A stretch of DNA of 64,000 nucleotides from Caenimonas soli (GTDB lineage Bacteria; Pseudomonadota; Gammaproteobacteria; Burkholderiales; Burkholderiaceae_C). This document shows, one piece after another, positions 26,333 to 34,348 of this stretch. The position numbers and the translations under genes were made by a program. The notes beneath the pieces are model-generated. The model was given only the letters and a program-made list of their open reading frames with translations. It was not told where the DNA came from and did no database searches. Numbering within the stretch: the first letter of the stretch is position 1; each line of letters opens with the position of its first letter. Where the stretch lies: contig NZ_JABJVV010000009.1 of the NCBI RefSeq assembly GCF_013155545.1, positions 1-64,000 of the forward strand. The letters are read 5' to 3'.

Positions 26333-27721
26333 ATGTCTGTACAAGATAGCAAGCTACCGTCACTTTCACGCTCGCTGCTCATGGCGGCCGCACGGCCAGT
26401 GGATGCCCGGGCGCGGTCGCGCGCTGTGCTGCACTGGCTCGACTGGATCGGCTGCGTAGCGGCGGGAGCGCGCGCGCCCGTCAGTGACGCGATGCGCCGG
26501 CTGCAACTGACACCGGGTATGCCATGCAGCACGCCGTCTCTGCTGGGGATGGCGCAGGACGCGTGGCACGCCACCCTGCTCGATGCGGGGCCGGCCAACG
26601 TCGAGGAAATGGACGACATGCACCGGCAGGCGATCCTCCACCCGGGGCCGGTGATCATGCCGGCACTGGCGGGCCTGGCCCGCCAAGGTGCCCTCAGCAC
26701 CGCGCAAACGCTGGACGCGGTGGTTCGCGGCTACGAGATCATGATCCGGGTCGGCCGCGCGGTGGGGACGCGGCACTACTACTTCTGGCACAACACGGCG
26801 ACCGCGGGGGTGTTCGGGGCGGCCGCCGCCTGCGCGGATGCGCTGCAGCTGTCACCGGACCAGGCCGTTTGGGCGCTGGGCAATGCCGGAACAAAGGCTG
26901 CCGGCTTGTGGCAGGTCCGGCTCGAGCCTGTCATGTCCAAGCAGCTCCACACCGCACACGCAGCCTGGGCCGGCAGGACCGCGGCGTCGCTGGCCGCCGC
27001 CGGCTTCACCGGGCCCGAAAGAATCCTGGAGGGCGATCGGGGCTTCTTCGCCGCCATGTGTCCCGGTGCGGATATCGAGGCGGTGAGCAGGACAGAGAAG
27101 GATTGGCTCATTCATGAAACGAGCTTCAAGCCCTGGCCCGCGTGCCGCCACACCCACGCCACGATCGATTGCGTGCTCGCGATGCGAGAACAAGGCATGG
27201 GCGGGCCTTTGCGCTTCGACGCATGCGAAGTGGAGAGTTTCAGCGATGCGCTTGGCATCTGCGACAACCCTCAGCCGCGCACGCGCACGGAAGCCAAGTT
27301 CTCGTTGCAGTACTGCGTTGCCGTAGCGGCCGCCATGGGCCCCTTGCGGCCCGAGTTCTTCGACGAAGCGTTCTTTCTTCGGCCCGACCTGGTAGAGGCC
27401 GCGAAGCGCGTCAAGCTCAAGCCCTCGGCCGCTATCGACGATGCCTACCCCGACCACTACGGGGCTCGCGTCACGTTTCATCTGCGCGACGGCGAAACAC
27501 GCGCCCACGAAGTGAAAGACTCACTCGGCGATCCCGAACGCCCCATGACGGCAGAAGCCTTGTTCGACAAGGCCCGCATGCTGATGGCCTACGGCGCCGT
27601 TCCGGAGGAGCGCGCCGAGGAAGTCATCCAGGCGGCCAGGTCCCTGCTCGATGCGCCGCCAGCGGCACTGGCGGCGCCGTTTCCCAAGGCCCTGCTGGCG
27701 CCGTTGTTCGCGTTCTCCTAG
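26333..27721 (+). CDS. MmgE/PrpD family protein, copy 1
   Basis: 462 residues. Family members are 2-methylcitrate dehydratase, cis-aconitate decarboxylase and iminodisuccinate epimerase, all acting on tri- or dicarboxylates. Seen here are VEEMDDMHRQAILHPGPVI, an N-terminal all-helical domain, then FKPWPACRHTHATIDCVLAM, which carries the Lys/His residues of the active site in this family. GGAAGG precedes the ATG. An operator copy overlaps the first codons. The gene is divergent from the lyase operon and convergent (4 bp overlap) with TRAP genes. A second, dissimilar copy is at 37389. Precise reaction not assignable. Confidence 0.87.
   Translation: MSVQDSKLPSLSRSLLMAAARPVDARARSRAVLHWLDWIGCVAAGARAPVSDAMRRLQLTPGMPCSTPSLLGMAQDAWHATLLDAGPANVEEMDDMHRQAILHPGPVIMPALAGLARQGALSTAQTLDAVVRGYEIMIRVGRAVGTRHYYFWHNTATAGVFGAAAACADALQLSPDQAVWALGNAGTKAAGLWQVRLEPVMSKQLHTAHAAWAGRTAASLAAAGFTGPERILEGDRGFFAAMCPGADIEAVSRTEKDWLIHETSFKPWPACRHTHATIDCVLAMREQGMGGPLRFDACEVESFSDALGICDNPQPRTRTEAKFSLQYCVAVAAAMGPLRPEFFDEAFFLRPDLVEAAKRVKLKPSAAIDDAYPDHYGARVTFHLRDGETRAHEVKDSLGDPERPMTAEALFDKARMLMAYGAVPEERAEEVIQAARSLLDAPPAALAAPFPKALLAPLFAFS
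26334..26343. promoter_or_regulatory. GntR-type operator overlapping a start codon
   Basis: TGTCTGTACA (26334-26343) sits on codons 1-4 of the MmgE/PrpD gene, whose ATG is at 26333. It differs from the common TGTCCGTACA at one base. It lies 70 bp from the palindrome at 26264, so the divergent region carries two operators. Confidence 0.55.
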
Positions 27722-29016
27722 GACTTGCCCATGACGTAGTCCGGAAACCACGTCACGATTTCCGGAAAGGCAATGATCAGGCCGGTCGCCGCGCACAGCA
27801 GCAGGAAGAAGGGAATGGCCGCCTTGGCGATGGTCATCATGGTTTCACCGCTCATGTTCTGCAGCACGAACAGGTTGAAGCCCACCGGCGGGCTGATCTC
27901 CGCCAGCTCGATCATGATGATGATGTAAATGCCGAACCAGACCGGGTCGAACCCCGCCGCCTGCACCATCGGCAGCACGACGGCCGTGGTAAGCACGATC
28001 ATCGACACGCCGTCCAGGGCGATGCCCAGGATCAGGTAGACCACGGTGAGTACCACCATGAGCGAATAAGGCGACAGCTGGAGCGAAACCACCCATTCGG
28101 CCAGTGCCCGGGGAATTCCGGTGAAGCCCATGGCCACCGTGAGGAAGCTGGCGGCCCCCAGGATGAACATGATCATGCAGGTCATGCGCAACGCGCCCGA
28201 CAGGCTGTCGGAGAAATTCTTCCAGTTGAGGTTGCCGCCACTGACTGCGATGATGAGGGCGCCCAGCACGCCGAACGCCGAGGCCTCGTTCGCCGTGGCG
28301 ACGCCGAACATCATCGAGAGGAACACCAGCAGGATCAGCAAGATCACGGGGATCAGGCCGCGGGTTGCTTTCACCCGCTCCATGAGCGTGGTCTTGATGG
28401 TCTGGGGCGGCATCTTGTGCGGGTGCCGCAAGGCCCAGTAGATGATGTAGCCGGAGAACATGGCCAGCAGCAGGAAGCCGGGCATGATGCCCGCGAGGAA
28501 CATGCGAATGATGGAAACATCCGCCGCCACCGCGTAAACGATCATCGCGATCGAGGGTGGGATCAGGATGCCCAGCGTGCCCGCACCGCACAGCGACCCC
28601 AGGCTCACTCTCTGGTCGTAGCCGCGCTTGGCCAGTTCCGGCAGCGAGATTTTCGCGATGGTGGCGCAGGTGGCCGCGGAGGAGCCGGACACCGAACCGA
28701 AGATTCCGCAGCCCAGGATGTTGACGTGCAGCAGCCTGCCCGGCAGCCGGTCGAGCCAGGGCGCGAGCCCCGCGAACAGCTGCTCGGCCAGTCGCGTGCG
28801 AAACAGGATTTCACCCATCCAGATGAACATCGGCAGCGAAGCGAGCGACAGCGACGAGTAGGTGTTCCAGTAGGAAGTGAACAGGTTGATCTCGGGCTTG
28901 GTGGTGGAGAAGAACGCCACTCCGGCCCAGGCGACGATGCCCAGCGTGAAGGAGATCCATAAGCCGCCCGCGAGCAGCAGGCACAGCAAGATGATGAGGA
29001 ATGCCGAGGTTTGCAA
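27718..29016 (-). CDS. TRAP transporter large permease (DctM)
   Basis: 432 residues, about 12 membrane segments, the ion-coupled translocation subunit of a tripartite ATP-independent transporter. Family blocks: SLASLPMFIWMGEILFRTRL, GSSAATCATIAKISLPEL and LGILIPPSIAMIVYAV, then EISPPVGFNLFVLQ near the C-terminus. The start is a TTG codon at 29014-29016: an in-frame stop lies four codons upstream and no ATG is available, so this is the only sensible start. 9 bp separate it from the small permease. Transports an organic acid using a sodium or proton gradient. Confidence 0.92.
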   Translation of the reverse strand: MQTSAFLIILLCLLLAGGLWISFTLGIVAWAGVAFFSTTKPEINLFTSYWNTYSSLSLASLPMFIWMGEILFRTRLAEQLFAGLAPWLDRLPGRLLHVNILGCGIFGSVSGSSAATCATIAKISLPELAKRGYDQRVSLGSLCGAGTLGILIPPSIAMIVYAVAADVSIIRMFLAGIMPGFLLLAMFSGYIIYWALRHPHKMPPQTIKTTLMERVKATRGLIPVILLILLVFLSMMFGVATANEASAFGVLGALIIAVSGGNLNWKNFSDSLSGALRMTCMIMFILGAASFLTVAMGFTGIPRALAEWVVSLQLSPYSLMVVLTVVYLILGIALDGVSMIVLTTAVVLPMVQAAGFDPVWFGIYIIIMIELAEISPPVGFNLFVLQNMSGETMMTIAKAAIPFFLLLCAATGLIIAFPEIVTWFPDYVMGKS

Positions 29017-29025
29017 GTGTCGCTT

Positions 29026-29550
29026 TCAGTGCATGGTGACGTCTTCGACCGACATCGGTTTCTCGGCCATGAGCAGCGCGGCGGGCGTGCGAATGGCTTG
29101 CACCACTTCGTCGATGATGGCCACTGACAGCAGGATGACGCCCAGAAGAAAGCTGAGCGGGGGAATCCAAACGGCTATCTCGATCATCCCCTGCGTGGTC
29201 TCTTCGCTGCGGTAGCCGTCCCACAGGTAGCTGCCCACCGCCCACAGCATGTAGGCGCTGAAAACGATCGCCAGCGCCAGGCAGCCCAGCAAGATGGGCT
29301 TTCTCGCCCGGTCGGGCAACGTGTCGATAAGCACGCCGACGCGCACCATGTCGCCACGCTTGAAGGTCGCGGGCAGCGCCAGGAAACCCGCAGCAGCGCA
29401 GAACCACCCGATCAGCTCGGATGCCCCGGGGATGTAGCCCCCGAGCTTGCGCAGGATCGATTCGATGATCATCACCGCAAAGATGGCCACCAGGAAGACG
29501 CCCGCCAGGAACAGGCTGCCGTCATAGGTCCGATCGAGGATCTTGCGCAT
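29026..29550 (-). CDS. TRAP transporter small permease (DctQ)
   Basis: 174 residues with four predicted membrane helices (SLFLAGVFLVAIFAVMIIES, LIGWFCAAAGFLALPATFKR, LLGCLALAIVFSAYMLWAVG, PLSFLLGVILLSVAIIDEVV). The LPATFKRGDMVRV block after helix 2 is typical of DctQ. It sits between the receptor and large-permease genes in the normal P-Q-M order. GAGG precedes the ATG. It stabilises and couples the large subunit in the inner membrane. Confidence 0.9.
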   Translation of the reverse strand: MRKILDRTYDGSLFLAGVFLVAIFAVMIIESILRKLGGYIPGASELIGWFCAAAGFLALPATFKRGDMVRVGVLIDTLPDRARKPILLGCLALAIVFSAYMLWAVGSYLWDGYRSEETTQGMIEIAVWIPPLSFLLGVILLSVAIIDEVVQAIRTPAALLMAEKPMSVEDVTMH

Positions 29551-29564
29551 GGCAATGCCTCAGC

Positions 29565-30572
29565 TCATTTGTTGATGGCGGTGCGGTAGGAGGCAAGCGC
29601 CTTCACGGCATCGTCTCCCATCGGCTTGGCGTAGGCCTCCCACAGCGGCGCCGTGCGCTTGCGCATCTCGTCGACGACTGCCTTGGGCATCGGCGCAATG
29701 GTCATGCCCTTGCTGGTGAGTTCCGCGACTTTCATGCGGTGGTCGCGCTTGCTGGTTTCCCAGAATTGCGGCTCCATCTCGCGCGCCACGCGCTCTATCG
29801 TCGCCTGCTGCGCCGGGGTGAGCTTCTTCCAGGTGTCCAGGTTGATCGTCATCACGTTGGAAGCCCAGATGTGATTGGTCTCGTAGCCGTACTTCATGAA
29901 GTCCCAGTACTTCTGCGCAACGGCGGTGCCAGCCGAGGTGGGCACGCCATCGAGCATGCCGGAACCCAGGGCCTGCAGGATTTCCAGGTTGGTCATCTGC
30001 ACCGGGACCATGCCCAGGCGGTTGATCCAGTCGGTGGTCAGCTTGTCCAGGGTGCGCATCTTGATGCCCTTGAGGTCATCGATGCTGGCCACCGGCTTCT
30101 TGGTGAAGAAGAACTGGTTGGGCCACGGAACGATGTAAAGCGCCTTCTGGTTGTTCTTCGCGAGGATGCCTTCCCACAGGGGCCGGAATTCCTTGTGGAG
30201 TTGCTTGAGCTGGTCGTAGTCGCCCACCAGGAAGGGGAGCGTCTCGACCGCCAGGGCCGGGCCGCGGCTCGCGTTCTGGAACAGTGCCAGGTCGCCCATG
30301 GGCACTACACCCTCGGAGATGGCCCTCACCGATTCGTTGGCCTTGACGCCGAGCTCGCCGCCCGGGCGGGCGGTCATCACCACTTCGCCCTTGGTCTCCG
30401 CCTTCACGCGCTCAGCGAAAGCCGCGGCGTTGAGCGAGTGGAACTCGTTAGGCCCCCACGGAACGGAAATCTCGAGCTTGACTTGTGCACTCGCGCCGGC
30501 CGAGGCGAGAAACATCGCCGCGGAAATCGCCAGCGGGCGCACAAGCCGCCCCAGGTTTTGAAAATTGCCCAT
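29565..30572 (-). CDS. TRAP transporter periplasmic receptor (DctP)
   Basis: 335 residues. The signal peptide LVRPLAISAAMFLASAGASA is cleaved near residue 30 before QVKLEI. The conserved ligand-pinning Arg is in LKGIKMRTLDKLTTDWINRL, which normally binds the substrate carboxylate. LDGVPTSAGTAVAQKYWDF is the usual late block. The ATG at 30572 follows GAGGTGTGTG; an ATG four codons earlier is less well placed. Driven by the 30647-30675 promoter, which holds a GntR-type operator, so uptake is co-regulated with the catabolic genes. Confidence 0.92.
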   Translation of the reverse strand: MGNFQNLGRLVRPLAISAAMFLASAGASAQVKLEISVPWGPNEFHSLNAAAFAERVKAETKGEVVMTARPGGELGVKANESVRAISEGVVPMGDLALFQNASRGPALAVETLPFLVGDYDQLKQLHKEFRPLWEGILAKNNQKALYIVPWPNQFFFTKKPVASIDDLKGIKMRTLDKLTTDWINRLGMVPVQMTNLEILQALGSGMLDGVPTSAGTAVAQKYWDFMKYGYETNHIWASNVMTINLDTWKKLTPAQQATIERVAREMEPQFWETSKRDHRMKVAELTSKGMTIAPMPKAVVDEMRKRTAPLWEAYAKPMGDDAVKALASYRTAINK

Positions 30573-30646
30573 CACACACCTCATTGGTTGACCCAGGAAC
30601 TAAGAAGATGCACGCCATAAAGCGGGTTCGTGCACGCCAGACCCAA

Positions 30647-30675
30647 ATTAGACAATATGTCCGTACAAGTGTAAA
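30647..30675 (-). promoter_or_regulatory. Promoter and GntR-type operator of the TRAP dctPQM operon
   Basis: Minus-strand promoter: TTTACA (30670-30675), 17 bp, TCTAAT (30647-30652). The operator TGTCCGTACA (30658-30667) lies wholly in the spacer. Expected transcription starts near 30640, giving a leader of about 68 nt. Confidence 0.68.
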
Positions 30676-30773
30676 GAGGGAGGACCTCCCCCGCCTGCCA
30701 TTTTTTCATTTAAAGGGCGTGCGGAACCGGTCACCGACCCACGGTTTGGCCGCATGCAGGAAGCATGCCAATT

Positions 30774-30783
30774 TGTACGGACA
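30774..30783. promoter_or_regulatory. Second GntR-type operator upstream of the TRAP operon
   Basis: TGTACGGACA (30774-30783), an exact match to the main element, lies 8 bp beyond the GntR stop codon and 116 bp from the operator in the dctP promoter, close to eleven helical turns. It may be an auxiliary site for repression by looping. The rest of the 219 bp gap 30573-30791 shows no gene. Confidence 0.55.
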
Positions 30784-30791
30784 GCTTGGAA

Positions 30792-31547
30792 TCAGGAGCG
30801 CCTGAGCGTGGAGGCGTAGGTGAAGAGAGAGCCGTGATACAGCGAATGCGCCACCACCAGCAGCCGCCCGGCCGCATCGTAATAGTGACGCACGATCTGG
30901 AAGGCGGCGTCGCCGGCCTTGACGTGGAGCAGCTTGGCTTCGGCGTCGGCGACGTTCACCGCATTGAAAGCCTGCTCGATGCGGTCGATCTTCCGGACAT
31001 CGACGGTGTTGACGATCTCCTGGGCGGCGGTTTCCTCATCGAGCAGCTTCCTGGCCTGCATCTTGGTCCGCACCGCCACGTAGACATCGACCAGCGCCAA
31101 GGGGCGGACATCGTTGCGCGGGTATCGGATCGAGCGCACCCAGATGCAGGGGGTCTTGCCCAGGTGCGTCACCTGGCTGGCGAATTGGTTGGCGTCAGGC
31201 TCGACTTCCTTGCTGGACAGCACGTGCAGCCGGGTGGCTTTGCCGTGGTGCAGCATGTCCTCGATGGTCTGGATGTTCTGCTCGTACCGCACCGGCGGGC
31301 TGGTCGCGACCACGGTGGAACCTGAACCCTGGCGACGGGTGATCAGGCCCTTGTTCTCCAGCTGCCGCAGGGCCTCACGGGTGGTGTGACGGCTGACGCC
31401 GAAGCTGTCGCACAACTCCTTTTCGGTGGGCAACGATGCGCCAATGGCGTAGCGGCCCTCCTTGATTTCGTCCATGAGGTAGCCGGCCAACCTTTTGTAA
31501 TAGGGGCCCGATCCATCCTGCAGCATCGTTTGGGTTTCTTGCGCCAT
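30792..31547 (-). CDS. GntR family regulator, HutC subfamily (UTRA domain)
   Basis: 251 residues. The N-terminal GntR winged HTH (residues 12-80) has GASLPTEKELCDSFGVSRHT then TREALRQLENKGLITRRQGS. The C-terminal UTRA ligand domain runs from residue 95 (LHVLSSKEVEPDANQF to FQIVRHYYDAAGRLLVVAHS). HutC-type repressors release DNA on binding a pathway metabolite. Eight copies of a TGTNCGKACA element at 20406-42788, including one in its own divergent promoter, make it the likely master repressor of this locus. The ATG at 31545-31547 is the natural domain start; the open frame extends far upstream without coding meaning. Confidence 0.92.
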   Translation of the reverse strand: MAQETQTMLQDGSGPYYKRLAGYLMDEIKEGRYAIGASLPTEKELCDSFGVSRHTTREALRQLENKGLITRRQGSGSTVVATSPPVRYEQNIQTIEDMLHHGKATRLHVLSSKEVEPDANQFASQVTHLGKTPCIWVRSIRYPRNDVRPLALVDVYVAVRTKMQARKLLDEETAAQEIVNTVDVRKIDRIEQAFNAVNVADAEAKLLHVKAGDAAFQIVRHYYDAAGRLLVVAHSLYHGSLFTYASTLRRS

Positions 31548-31572
31548 TTGAGGTAGATAGCTCGTCCGTTGC

Positions 31573-31613
31573 TTGATTTCGCGTGGAGTATGCCTGCATA
31601 ATATGTACGGACA
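31573..31613. promoter_or_regulatory. Divergent promoter and GntR-type operator (regulator / PaaK-like ligase)
   Basis: Rightward: TTGATT (31573-31578), 18 bp, CATAAT (31597-31602), with TGTACGGACA (31604-31613) at the start site. Leftward, for the regulator, a TTGTCC inside the operator and a CATACT 16 bp on form a plausible promoter. One site can give both autoregulation and ligase control. Confidence 0.6.
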
Positions 31614-31628
31614 ACTTATCACATCCGC

Positions 31629-33017
31629 ATGCACTACGCAACTTACTTCGAGGCGGTCGACATCGCACAACTGATTCGCGACTTTCCGGTCGGCGAGGCT
31701 TTTACCGCCCGGTACGCCGGAATGTCCCAAGACGCCCTCCGCGCGCACCAGAATGCGCTGTTCGCCCGCCAGCTCCGGCGCGCCTGGCAGCTTCCGTTCT
31801 ACCAGCGCCTGTGGGGCGCCGCCGGGATCGCGCAAGGCGACATTGGGTCGGTCGACGACATCGCCAAATTGCCGAGCTTCGGCAAGCAGGAGATCATGGA
31901 GTCGATCGCGCGGCACCCGCCGCTGGGCGATCATCATGGGCGCGAAATCCCGATCGACGGCGCCATCTACCCGATGATCCTCCATGCGACCAGCGGCACC
32001 ACCGGACGGCCGCAACCGCTGCTGTTCAGCCCGCGCACCCGCGAGGTGCAAAAGCTCATGCTGGCGCGCGCCTACACGATGCAGGGCATGCGCCCCACCG
32101 ATGTGGTGCATTCCGTCTATGGCCATGGCCCGGTGAATGGCGGCCACTACATCCGGGAGGCAGTGATCCACCATTCCGGCGCGACCTTCTTTTCGGCCGG
32201 CACGGGCGTTGAAACCCCGTCGGTCAAGCAGGTCGAACTCATGCGCGACTTCGGCGCAACCGTCATCGTGGGATTTGCCGACTACATCAAGCGGCTGGCG
32301 GACGTCGCGCGCGAACAGGGCCTCGTCCCAGGCAAGGACATCCCCGTGCGCATGATTTCGGGGCACCTGGCGAAAGACGCACGCGACGAGCTGTCCCGGG
32401 CCTGGGGTGGCGTGGAGCTCTACGACTGGTACGGCGTGGGCGACACCGGGCTGATCGCCGCCGAAGGGCCGGACCACGACGGCATGCACATCATGGAGGA
32501 TGCCCACTGGGTGGAAATCTGCGATGTGGACAGCGGGGCCCTGGTGCCCCACGGCGAGACAGGCGACATGGTGGTGACCTGCCTCTTCACCGAGGACATC
32601 TTCCCCATGATCCGGTTCAACACGCACGACGTCACGCGCTGCCTGACGACCCCGTCCAAGATGAATCTGCCGTTCCGGCGGATCGAAGGCTTCCTCGGGC
32701 GCAGCGACAACATGGTCAAGCTGCGCGGCATCAATGTGTATCCGCAGGCGCTGTCGTCCATCCTTGCCGGCATGCCGGGTTTCAGCGGCGAATATCTTTG
32801 CACACTTACCCGTGATGCCAAGGGACGGGAAGACTTGCTGGTCAGCATCGAGTGCTCAGGGGCTCGCAATGATGCCTCGACGGCCAGCTATGCCGCGCTG
32901 CTCAAGCACAAGCTCGGCGTCGAAGTCCATGTCGAGCTGGTGGAGCCCCGCACGCTCTCGCCGCTTACGGGCATCGAGACGCGGCAAAAGCCCATACGCC
33001 TCCTCGACAAGCGCTGA
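31629..33017 (+). CDS. Phenylacetate-CoA ligase-like adenylate-forming enzyme
   Basis: 462 residues, PaaK branch of the ANL superfamily. The P-loop is LHATSGTTGRPQPLLFSP (residues 119-136) and the adenylate motif is YDWYGVGDTGLIAAEGPDHD. PFRRIEGFLGRSDNMVKLRG opens the C-terminal domain, followed by INVYPQAL. It activates an acid, often aromatic, as an acyl-CoA. Its ATG lies 16 bp from the operator; the ribosome site is weak. The amidase gene follows after 5 bp, suggesting an amide is hydrolysed to the acid that this ligase activates. Phenylacetate itself is not implied, since no paa ring-epoxidase genes are here. Confidence 0.88.
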   Translation: MHYATYFEAVDIAQLIRDFPVGEAFTARYAGMSQDALRAHQNALFARQLRRAWQLPFYQRLWGAAGIAQGDIGSVDDIAKLPSFGKQEIMESIARHPPLGDHHGREIPIDGAIYPMILHATSGTTGRPQPLLFSPRTREVQKLMLARAYTMQGMRPTDVVHSVYGHGPVNGGHYIREAVIHHSGATFFSAGTGVETPSVKQVELMRDFGATVIVGFADYIKRLADVAREQGLVPGKDIPVRMISGHLAKDARDELSRAWGGVELYDWYGVGDTGLIAAEGPDHDGMHIMEDAHWVEICDVDSGALVPHGETGDMVVTCLFTEDIFPMIRFNTHDVTRCLTTPSKMNLPFRRIEGFLGRSDNMVKLRGINVYPQALSSILAGMPGFSGEYLCTLTRDAKGREDLLVSIECSGARNDASTASYAALLKHKLGVEVHVELVEPRTLSPLTGIETRQKPIRLLDKR

Positions 33018-33022
33018 AGGCC

Positions 33023-34324
33023 ATGGCCGTCGATCCCTTGCTGCTTGAGAGTGCGTCCACCCAGGCTCGCCTGATGGCCACGAAGAAGGTGCTGCCGTCC
33101 GAGCTGCTGCGCGAGCAGCTGTCGGCGATTGCGCGGCTGAATCCCCTTATCAATGCATTCGTTCAGGTGCTGACGCCGGAGCCCGCGCACTCGGACGCGG
33201 GATCGCCGCTTGCGGGCACGGCCTTCGCCGTCAAGGACAACATCGACGTCGCTGGACTGCCGTCGCATTCGGGTTTGCGGGCCCTGCACGCCCAACCGGC
33301 GCAGCGCGACGCAAGCGTGGTGGCGAGGCTCAAGGCAGCGGGGCTGGCCTGCCTGGGCAAGCTGAACATGCATGCGGTGGCGCTTGGCGCGACCAACCAC
33401 AACGCCGACTTCGGCAACTGCTACAACCCGGTACGCACCACGCACACACCCGGCGGCTCCAGCGGCGGATCCGCCGCGGCAGTCGCCGCTGGCCTGTGCG
33501 GCGTAGCGCTGGGCACCGACACCATGGGGTCGGTGCGGGTGCCCGCCTCGTACTGCGGCGTGGTCGGCTTCAAACCCGGGTTCGACGCCTTACCGGTCGA
33601 CGGCGTCATGCCCTTATCGCAGTTGTTGGACCATGTCGGCATTCTCGCGCGCAGCGTCGAGGACGTGGTCCACGCCTTTCAGGCCATGACCGTGCCTCGC
33701 GCTGGCGCGCATCGCACGGCGGGCCGCGTTGCATCGAACGCGTATGAGTTCGCTGCGCCCGCCAATCTGGACCAGCTCGGCGTCGACCCGGAGGTGCGTG
33801 CAGCTTTCGAGGCCGGCTTGGCGCGGCTGCGCGAGCAAGGCTTCACGCTGCATCCGGTGGTCATCGCCCACGAGCTGTTTTCGCCGGCGCGGCGCGCGGG
33901 TCTGCTGATCGGTGAAGCCGGCTTGCGCAACACGCTCGCCACCGTGCTCGAGCACAGGCGCGACGAGATGCCGGCAGACCTGCTCGCGATGATCGATTAC
34001 GCCGGCACGCGCAGCGCGACCGACCTGGCGAGAGCCCTGGCGACGGTGGTGAGCGCCGGCCAATGGCTCACCCGGACCATCGAACCCTTCGATGGCCTGC
34101 TCCTGCCCACGACACCTCAGACGGCGTTTCCCATGGCCGGCCCGGTACCGCATAACCAGGCGGATCTGACGGCGATGGCCAACATGTCCGGTGCGCCCGC
34201 CATCAGCCTGCCGCTGCCGGTGCCGGCCGGCGAATTGCCGATTGGCCTGCAACTGGTGGGCCGCCGCGGCCAGGATCTGGAACTGCTCGAGGCGGCCACT
34301 CGCGCCGAGACCGCGCTGCGCTGA
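33023..34324 (+). CDS. Amidase signature family hydrolase
   Basis: 433 residues. Ser-cisSer-Lys triad: Lys in FAVKDNIDVAGLPSHSG (near residue 70) and the two serines in TPGGSSGGSAAAVAAGLCG (near 140-160). GKLNMHAVALGATNHNADFG is typical of AtzF/allophanate-hydrolase-like and indoleacetamide-type amidases. Cytoplasmic; cleaves a carboxamide to acid and ammonia. Five bp after the PaaK-like ligase, so likely in the same message. A role in amide feeding to the ligase is inference; GatA is unlikely because no gatB or gatC is near. Confidence 0.9.
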   Translation: MAVDPLLLESASTQARLMATKKVLPSELLREQLSAIARLNPLINAFVQVLTPEPAHSDAGSPLAGTAFAVKDNIDVAGLPSHSGLRALHAQPAQRDASVVARLKAAGLACLGKLNMHAVALGATNHNADFGNCYNPVRTTHTPGGSSGGSAAAVAAGLCGVALGTDTMGSVRVPASYCGVVGFKPGFDALPVDGVMPLSQLLDHVGILARSVEDVVHAFQAMTVPRAGAHRTAGRVASNAYEFAAPANLDQLGVDPEVRAAFEAGLARLREQGFTLHPVVIAHELFSPARRAGLLIGEAGLRNTLATVLEHRRDEMPADLLAMIDYAGTRSATDLARALATVVSAGQWLTRTIEPFDGLLLPTTPQTAFPMAGPVPHNQADLTAMANMSGAPAISLPLPVPAGELPIGLQLVGRRGQDLELLEAATRAETALR

Positions 34325-34348
34325 CGGCGTGCGGGCCGCCCGGGCCGC

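Noticed and set aside
27142..28962. 606-codon plus-strand frame across the MmgE/PrpD end and the TRAP permease
   Set aside because: Repetitive His/Gln/Asp/Gly content comes from antisense hydrophobic codons; the permease is the real gene.
30792..32627. 611-codon frame containing the GntR regulator as one long protein
   Set aside because: Only the part after 31547 resembles a protein; the rest is antisense to the PaaK-like ligase.
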